Below are positions 58,325 to 64,000 of a stretch of DNA of 64,000 nucleotides, one piece after another. Where the stretch lies: positions 248,001-312,000 of the forward strand of contig NZ_CP087724.1 of the NCBI RefSeq assembly GCF_024972755.1, written 5' to 3'. The number at the start of each line of letters is the position of its first letter. Positions within the stretch are counted from its first letter, which is position 1. The notes under the pieces are model-generated. The model saw only the letters and a program-made list of their open reading frames with translations. It was not told the origin of the DNA and searched no databases. The translations under genes and the position numbers were made by a program. This stretch comes from Halanaeroarchaeum sp. HSR-CO (GTDB lineage: Archaea; Halobacteriota; Halobacteria; Halobacteriales; Halobacteriaceae).

Positions 58325-60467
58325 GCAAATGAGCAAGGTCTCGATGGCGGGGTCCCGCACCGTGATACGGGACGTCATCGAAGCGATCCACGAACTCCGG
58401 CTGGTCCACTTCTCGGACTACGACGGCACGATCGAGGGATTCGACACCGGGACGCCGCTGTCCGGTGCCGAAGACGCGGCCGACCGACTGGTTACGGTCC
58501 GTTCGCTGAAAAATACCCTCGGGGTCACCGAGGAGGACGCGGGCCCGACACGAATCGTCACGGCGGCGGACATCGACGAGGAACTGCCAACGGTCCGCGA
58601 AGCGGTGAACGAATTCGACGACCGCCGGGCGGAGATCCGTGACGAACTCCGCTCGGTCGAGGACGCCATCGAGACGGCGGAACCCTTCGTCCACCTGGGT
58701 CTCGACCTGGAGTTGCTCGGCGGCTACGAGACGCTGGAGGTCGCGGTCGGCGAGGGTGACGCCGAGGAACTCTCGGCCGCTCTCGCCGATCACGACGACT
58801 GCGATGCCTACGGCCTGGAATCGTCGAACGGCATCGTCGCCGCGTTCGTGTACCCGGCGTCGGGGGCATCGGGCGTCCTGGACGACGCCATCGTCGGCGT
58901 CGAGTTCGAACGACTGGAGGTCCCGGACGCCACCGGCGATCCGGCGTCGTACGTATCGGAACTCGAACACCGCCGGGAACAGCTCGAATCCCGGCTCGAC
59001 CGCGTGGAGAACGAACTCGACGAACTCCGCCTGGAGTACGCCGGATTTCTGCTCGCGGCGGAGGAGAAACTGAGCATCGAGGTCCAGCAGACGGAGATTC
59101 CACTCCAGTTCGCGACCACGGACCACGCCTTCGTCGCGGAGGGGTGGATTCCGACCGACCGATACGAAGAACTCGAATCGGCGGTCGAGGCGGCCGCCGA
59201 CGAGAAGATCGAACTGGAAGAACTCGAGGTCGCCGAGTACCGCGAGTACGACAACGGCCACCACGCTCCTGCCGAGGAGACGGAGGCGGCCGCGGACGGT
59301 GGCGTGGTGTTCGAGGCGGACGACGAACCGCCGGTCATCCAGGACAACCCGGGTCTGGCCAAACCCTTCGAGGTCATCGTCGAGGCGATCAACCGCCCAC
59401 GATACTCCGAGTACGATCCCACCCTGCTCGTCCTGTTCACGTTCCCCCTGTTCTTCGGGTTCATGATCGGGGACATCGGGTACGGACTCATCTACGTGAC
59501 ACTCGGGTACGCCATCGCCTCACGCACCGACAGCGAAGCGGTGCGGAGCCTCGGCGGCGTCGCCATCTGGTCCGGCGTTTTCACCGTCCTGTTCGGCGTC
59601 CTCTACGGCGAGTTCTTCGGCTTGCACTTCGTCGCCGACGTGCTCTGGGGCGGCAGCGCACCGATGCACAAGGGCTTCCAGCCCCACTACATCGCCTACG
59701 CTCGCGCCTGGCTCCTGCTCACGCTGGCCGCCGGGCTGGCCCACGTCACCGGCGGGTACGTCCTGTCCTTCCTGAAGGACATGAAACACGGCCTGACGGA
59801 TGCCGTCTACGAGTCCGGCTCGTGGGCGCTGTTGATGCTCGGCGTGTGGGCCTGGATCTTCAGCCGCCACGGCATGGCGGGCAAGCCGGCGTTCATCTAC
59901 GAGGTCTTCAACCAGCCGACGGCCGAGATTCCGGCCGAGAACGTCGCCTACGCGCTCGGATTCGCGGGGCTGCCCGAGAGCGTCGGCGTCCTGGGACTGG
60001 CGGTCGCGGCCATCGGCCTCGGCCTCCTGTTGCTCGGTGAGGGCATCGTCGGCGCCCTCGAGAGCCTGAACGTACTCGTCAACATCCTATCGTACACGCG
60101 TATCGCGGCCGTACTGCTGGCGAAGGCGGGAATGGCGCTCGTCGTCAACCTGCTCTTCTTCGGCGCATACACACACGATGGGGAGTTCCACTTCCTCATC
60201 AACGAGACCCCCCACCACGCCATCGCCGAATTCGGCGAAGCGGCGATCATGTTTCCCGGACTCATCCACATGGGTGCCATCGGCATCCTGGGCGGCGTCG
60301 TCGTCCTGGTCGTCGGGCACATCATCGTGCTCGGCCTGGGCATCACGAGCGCCGGTTTACAGGCTGTACGCCTGGAATACGTGGAGTTCTTTGGGAAGTT
60401 TTATGATGGCGGTGGGGCGAAATACCACCCGTTCGGACACCAGCGAAACTACACGACAGAGGACTGA
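58311..60467 (+). CDS. atpI: A-type ATP synthase subunit I
   Basis: This 718-residue protein is the membrane stator next to the proton-carrying rotor. N-terminal cytosolic part (about 370 residues, coiled coil plus alpha/beta), then seven to eight membrane helices from residue 378 (LLVLFTFPLFFGFMIGDIGY). ATG at 58311 is used (MLRPEQMSKVSMAGS, the usual haloarchaeal start); 58329 is an inner ATG. The conserved arginine of the proton path is expected in the helix with LNVLVNILSYTRIAAVLLAK. Confidence 0.93.
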   Translation: MLRPEQMSKVSMAGSRTVIRDVIEAIHELRLVHFSDYDGTIEGFDTGTPLSGAEDAADRLVTVRSLKNTLGVTEEDAGPTRIVTAADIDEELPTVREAVNEFDDRRAEIRDELRSVEDAIETAEPFVHLGLDLELLGGYETLEVAVGEGDAEELSAALADHDDCDAYGLESSNGIVAAFVYPASGASGVLDDAIVGVEFERLEVPDATGDPASYVSELEHRREQLESRLDRVENELDELRLEYAGFLLAAEEKLSIEVQQTEIPLQFATTDHAFVAEGWIPTDRYEELESAVEAAADEKIELEELEVAEYREYDNGHHAPAEETEAAADGGVVFEADDEPPVIQDNPGLAKPFEVIVEAINRPRYSEYDPTLLVLFTFPLFFGFMIGDIGYGLIYVTLGYAIASRTDSEAVRSLGGVAIWSGVFTVLFGVLYGEFFGLHFVADVLWGGSAPMHKGFQPHYIAYARAWLLLTLAAGLAHVTGGYVLSFLKDMKHGLTDAVYESGSWALLMLGVWAWIFSRHGMAGKPAFIYEVFNQPTAEIPAENVAYALGFAGLPESVGVLGLAVAAIGLGLLLLGEGIVGALESLNVLVNILSYTRIAAVLLAKAGMALVVNLLFFGAYTHDGEFHFLINETPHHAIAEFGEAAIMFPGLIHMGAIGILGGVVVLVVGHIIVLGLGITSAGLQAVRLEYVEFFGKFYDGGGAKYHPFGHQRNYTTED

Positions 60468-60473
60468 TAACGC

Positions 60474-60722
60474 ATGATTGGTACACTCACGAACCTCGGA
60501 TTGATCGCACAGGCAGAAGCAGCAGCCATCCCCCCGTCGGCCGCCGCCGCACTCGCGGTCGGCCTCGCCGCCCTCGGTGCCGGTATCGCGGAGAGCAGCA
60601 TCGGCGCGGCCTCGATGGGGGCCATCGCGGAGGACGAGTCCCTCTTCGGGACCGGGCTGATCTTCACGGTTCTGCCGGAAACGCTCGTCATTCTCGCGCT
60701 GGTGACCATCTTCCTGGTCTGA
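60474..60722 (+). CDS. atpK: A-type ATP synthase subunit K (proteolipid ring)
   Basis: This 82-residue protein has two membrane helices in a hairpin. The second helix holds the carboxylate that binds the coupling ion, Glu in FTVLPETLVILALV. Forms the rotor ring. One hairpin per protein, as in bacterial subunit c. Confidence 0.93.
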   Translation: MIGTLTNLGLIAQAEAAAIPPSAAAALAVGLAALGAGIAESSIGAASMGAIAEDESLFGTGLIFTVLPETLVILALVTIFLV

Positions 60723-60740
60723 TACCCTCTTTCTATCACA

Positions 60741-61325
60741 ATGAGTCTGGATACGGTAGTTGAGGACATTCGAGAGGAAGCCCGTGCACGCGTCGAGGAG
60801 ATAGAAGCGGACGCCGAGGAGCGCGCCGAGGCCATCGTCGCCGACGCCGAGGCGGAGGCCGCGGAGATCCGCGAAGCGGCAGAACGCGAGGTCGAACGGG
60901 AGATCGAGCGCAAGCGCGACCAGCGTATCGCGAGCGCGAACCTCGAGGCCAAACAGGAACGGCTCGAGGCCCGCCGCGAGGTGCTCTCGTCGGTCCGCGA
61001 GGAACTCGAAAATCGCATCGAGACGCTCCCTGACGAGGACCGCGAACAACTCGTCCGCGTCCTGCTCGACGCCGCCGACGAAGAGTTCGACGAGGACGCG
61101 ACGCTCGAGGTGTACACGCGAGCGGCAGACACCGACCTGCTCGAGACCGTCCTCGAGGACTACGATCGCTTCGAACTCGCCGGCGATATCGACTGCCTCG
61201 GCGGCGTCGTGGTCGAGAGCGATCAGTCGCGTGTGCGCGTGAACAACACCTTCGATTCGCTGCTAGAGGACGTCTGGGAGGACAACCTCAAGGCGGTCAG
61301 CGCACGAATCTTCGAGGAAAAATGA
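60741..61325 (+). CDS. atpE: A-type ATP synthase subunit E
   Basis: This 194-residue protein has an N-terminal half that is a long charged helix (VVEDIREEARARVEEIEADA onwards) forming the peripheral stalk with subunit H, and a C-terminal half that is a small globular domain binding the catalytic head (DIDCLGGVVVESDQSRVRVN). Overlaps atpC (ATGA). Confidence 0.92.
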   Translation: MSLDTVVEDIREEARARVEEIEADAEERAEAIVADAEAEAAEIREAAEREVEREIERKRDQRIASANLEAKQERLEARREVLSSVREELENRIETLPDEDREQLVRVLLDAADEEFDEDATLEVYTRAADTDLLETVLEDYDRFELAGDIDCLGGVVVESDQSRVRVNNTFDSLLEDVWEDNLKAVSARIFEEK

Positions 61326-62371
61326 GGGCTATCGGCACGGCCAACTACGCGTACGTGGTCGCGAGGGTGCGACACCGCCGGTCGGCGCTCTTCGGCGAGG
61401 AGGAGTACCGCAAACTCCTCCGGATGGGGCCCGGCGGCATCGCCCGATTCATGGAGGACACCGAGTACGGCGCGGAGATCACCGACCTCGGTGCTCGCTA
61501 CGACGGCGTCGACCTCATCGAGTACGCCCTCAACGCGAACATCGCGAAGCACTTCGACGACCTGCTCCGGTGGTCGAACGGTCGGCTGTACGACCTCGTC
61601 GCCAGGTACCTCCGCAAGTTCGACGCCTGGAACGCGAAGACCGTGCTCCGTGGTATCTACAGTGAGGCCACCGAGGAGGAGATCAGGGCCGACCTCATCG
61701 ACGCCGGTGAGTTCGACGAAACGTTTCTCGACTCCCTCGTCGCCGCCGACTCCATCGAGGCGGTCACCGACCTCCTCGCGGACACCACCATTGGGCACGG
61801 TATCGAGGACGCGTACGCCGAGTACGAGGAGACCGAACTGCTCGTCCCACTCGAGAACGCCATCGACCGGGCGTACTACGAACGACTGGCCGGCGAGACG
61901 CTGCACGGGGGCCGCGCGATAGAGCTCTACGAACAGTTCCTCGAGGCGGAGATCGACTTCCGCAACATGCGCAACGCCTTGCGCATCGAGCGCTCCGGCG
62001 CGGACATCGATCCGGCGGAGTACTTCATCGAGGGCGGATCGCTCTTCGATGCCGGGGAGATCCGGTCGCTCGCCGGAAATCGGGACGAACTGCTCGCCCG
62101 GATCCGTGAGAGCCGGTACGGTGAGGACCTCTCCGAGGCCATCGACGACCTCGAGTCCGCCGAGAGCCTGATCGACTTCGAACACGCACTCGACGGGGCC
62201 ATCGTGTCCTATGCGGACTACCTCTCTCACGTCTATCCCCTCTCGGTGTGTCCGGTCCTCGCGTACGTGGTAGCGAAGGAGCGCGAGGTGAACAACATCC
62301 GCGCCATCGCCCGCGGTCTCGAGGCCGGTCTCGAGCGAGAACAGATCGAAGCGGAGCTGGTCACCCTATGA
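61322..62371 (+). CDS. atpC: A-type ATP synthase subunit C
   Basis: This 349-residue protein is an all-helical funnel linking the central stalk to the membrane rotor (V-type d homologue). Recognisable [20 protein letters not shown] start and [20 protein letters not shown] near the C-terminus, the conserved end block. ATGA overlaps with atpE and atpF. Confidence 0.92.
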   Translation: MRAIGTANYAYVVARVRHRRSALFGEEEYRKLLRMGPGGIARFMEDTEYGAEITDLGARYDGVDLIEYALNANIAKHFDDLLRWSNGRLYDLVARYLRKFDAWNAKTVLRGIYSEATEEEIRADLIDAGEFDETFLDSLVAADSIEAVTDLLADTTIGHGIEDAYAEYEETELLVPLENAIDRAYYERLAGETLHGGRAIELYEQFLEAEIDFRNMRNALRIERSGADIDPAEYFIEGGSLFDAGEIRSLAGNRDELLARIRESRYGEDLSEAIDDLESAESLIDFEHALDGAIVSYADYLSHVYPLSVCPVLAYVVAKEREVNNIRAIARGLEAGLEREQIEAELVTL

Positions 62372-62706
62372 GTCAGGAGATAGCGGTTATCGGAAGTCCC
62401 GAGTTCACGACCGGGTTCCGGCTCGCCGGCGTCCGTCGCTTCGAGAACGTCGCAGTAGCGGACAAAGACGAGGACCTCGACGCCGCCGTCGAACGCGTCC
62501 TCGCGGACGAGGGGATCGGGATCGTCGTCATGCACGACGACGACCTCGAGTACCTCTCCCGAGACACGAGGAACGCGGTCGACACCAGCGTCGAACCCGT
62601 CTTCGTCACGCTCGGCAGCGGCGCGGCCGGCGGCAGCGGACTCCGCGAACAGATCAAACGTGCCATCGGTATCGACCTGATGGCGGAGGAAGGAGACAGC
62701 GAATGA
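62368..62706 (+). CDS. atpF: A-type ATP synthase subunit F
   Basis: This 112-residue protein reads [20 protein letters not shown], the typical start of the small central-stalk subunit F, which touches subunit D and can regulate ATP hydrolysis. Ends with an acidic tail. Start and stop overlap the neighbouring genes. Confidence 0.92.
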   Translation: MSQEIAVIGSPEFTTGFRLAGVRRFENVAVADKDEDLDAAVERVLADEGIGIVVMHDDDLEYLSRDTRNAVDTSVEPVFVTLGSGAAGGSGLREQIKRAIGIDLMAEEGDSE

Positions 62707-64000
62707 GTCAGACACAACGAGCAACACGCGGACGGATCGAAAGCGTGAGCGGTCCCGTCGTGACCGCCACGGACCTCGACGCCCAGATGAACGACGTCGT
62801 GTACGTCGGTGACGAAGGGCTGATGGGCGAGGTCATCGAAATCGAAGGGGACATCACCACCATCCAGGTGTACGAGGAGACCTCCGGGGTCCGACCGGGC
62901 GAACCAGTCGAAAACACCGGCGAACCGCTGACGGTCGACCTCGGTCCGGGCATCCTGGACTCCATCTACGACGGCGTCCAGCGCCCACTGGAGGTCCTCG
63001 AAGAGCAGATGGGCGCGTTCATCGACCGTGGGGTCGACGCCCCCGGTATCGACATGGACGCGACCTGGGAGTTCGAACCGTCCGTCGAGGCGGGCGACGA
63101 GGTCGCCCCTGGCGACGTCGTCGGGACCGTCCAGGAGACGGTGAGCATCGAACACCGGGTCATGGTGCCCCCGGACTACGAGGGCGGCGAAGTCACCGCC
63201 GTCGAGTCGGGGACCCACGGCGTCACCGACCCCATCGTCGAACTCGACTCCGGCGAGACGGTCACCATGCACCAGGAGTGGCCGGTCCGCCAGGCACGAC
63301 CGGCCGCGGACAAGCGCACTCCCCGCGAACCCCTCGTGACGGGCCAGCGCGTCCAGGACGGGCTGTTCCCCATCGCGAAGGGCGGGACGGCGGCCATCCC
63401 GGGCCCCTTCGGCTCCGGGAAGACCGTCACCCAGCAGCAACTCGCGAAGTGGTCCGACGCGGACATCGTCGTCTACATCGGCTGTGGCGAGCGGGGAAAC
63501 GAGATGACGGAGGTCATCGAGGACTTCCCCGAACTCGAGGACCCGAAGACGGGCCATCCGCTCATGTCCCGGACGTCGCTCATCGCGAACACGTCCAACA
63601 TGCCGGTCGCGGCCCGCGAATCCTCCATCTACACGGGGATCACGCTCGCTGAGTACTACCGCGACATGGGCTACAACGTGGCGCTGATGGCCGACTCCAC
63701 CTCGCGGTGGGCCGAGGCCATGCGCGAGATCTCCTCGCGGCTCGAGGAGATGCCGGGCGAAGAGGGCTATCCGGCCTACCTCTCCGCGCGACTCTCGGAG
63801 TTCTACGAGCGTGCCGGCCTGTTCGAGAACCTGAACGGGTCCGAGGGGTCGGTCTCCGTCGTCGGCGCGGTCTCGCCGCCCGGCGGTGACTTCTCCGAAC
63901 CGGTCACGCAGAATACGTTGCGTATCGTGAAGACGTTCTGGGCGCTGGACGCGGACCTCGCCGAACGGCGACACTTCCCGGCCATCAACTGGAACGAGTC
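62703..64000 (+). CDS. atpA: A-type ATP synthase catalytic subunit A (partial, runs off the edge)
   Basis: The first 432 residues of about 586 are visible. Catalytic subunit with Walker [14 protein letters not shown] (near residue 235), catalytic glutamate in GCGERGNEM and the non-homologous insertion between residues 115 and 190 typical of V/A-type A subunits. No intein is visible in the part present. ATGA overlap with atpF. The rest, with atpB and atpD, would follow to the right. Confidence 0.95.
   Translation, partial: MSQTQRATRGRIESVSGPVVTATDLDAQMNDVVYVGDEGLMGEVIEIEGDITTIQVYEETSGVRPGEPVENTGEPLTVDLGPGILDSIYDGVQRPLEVLEEQMGAFIDRGVDAPGIDMDATWEFEPSVEAGDEVAPGDVVGTVQETVSIEHRVMVPPDYEGGEVTAVESGTHGVTDPIVELDSGETVTMHQEWPVRQARPAADKRTPREPLVTGQRVQDGLFPIAKGGTAAIPGPFGSGKTVTQQQLAKWSDADIVVYIGCGERGNEMTEVIEDFPELEDPKTGHPLMSRTSLIANTSNMPVAARESSIYTGITLAEYYRDMGYNVALMADSTSRWAEAMREISSRLEEMPGEEGYPAYLSARLSEFYERAGLFENLNGSEGSVSVVGAVSPPGGDFSEPVTQNTLRIVKTFWALDADLAERRHFPAINWNE

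Overview
The window is about 64 kb of a haloarchaeal (class Halobacteria) chromosome. The evidence is the high GC content, acidic proteins, an A-type ATP synthase operon, ribosomal protein S19e, bacterio-opsin-activator-type HTH regulators, Tat-dependent lipoproteins, and many leaderless genes with a TATA element 25-35 bases before the start codon. I saw no tRNA, rRNA or CRISPR array.

Positions 1-1579 are the end of one mobile element: four overlapping genes that finish with a short tyrosine recombinase. From about 1.85 to 17 kb lies an integrated virus. Its structural operon (minus strand, 12447 down to 1848) consists of small overlapping genes. These include a packaging-type ATPase followed by two adjacent proteins that I read as the small and large single beta-barrel capsid proteins (VP7 and VP4 types) of SH1/SNJ1-like internal-membrane viruses. 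Many short membrane and spike-like proteins surround them. Upstream, on the other strand, are a small viral gene, a strikingly AT-rich three-gene cassette (12.9-14.1 kb), a pair of phiH1-repressor-like winged-helix genes, a chain of tiny zinc-finger genes, and a second, full-length tyrosine integrase (15907-16968). A 300-base noncoding stretch with an array of perfect hairpins follows (17.0-17.34 kb).

From 17.5 kb the sequence looks chromosomal. It holds a siderophore synthetase, an ACR3/BASS-type transporter, a histidine kinase, a rhodanese, two lipoproteins, a membrane protein, an unusual double-domain solute-binding protein, a PAP2 phosphatase, TrmO and catalase-peroxidase KatG. Two paralogous DMSO-reductase-type operons then stand in tandem (32.5-39.0 kb and 39.2-46.0 kb). 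Each has a DmsR-like regulator, one or two small acidic proteins, a Tat-exported molybdopterin catalytic subunit, a four-cluster ferredoxin subunit, an NrfD-type membrane anchor, a TorD-type chaperone and a small end gene. They point to anaerobic respiration with DMSO, TMAO or a related acceptor.

The last part (46.1-64 kb) is housekeeping: site-2 protease, ThiL, S19e, a radical SAM protein, DUF373, a polyprenyl diphosphate synthase, EtfA/EtfB, membrane-linked HTH and pilin-like proteins, a methyltransferase, and the ATP synthase operon atpH-I-K-E-C-F-A, which runs off the right edge. A 53-base tandem repeat lies at 50.1-50.4 kb. The best candidates for undescribed biology are the provirus as a whole, its AT-rich cassette, and the hairpin array beside its integrase.
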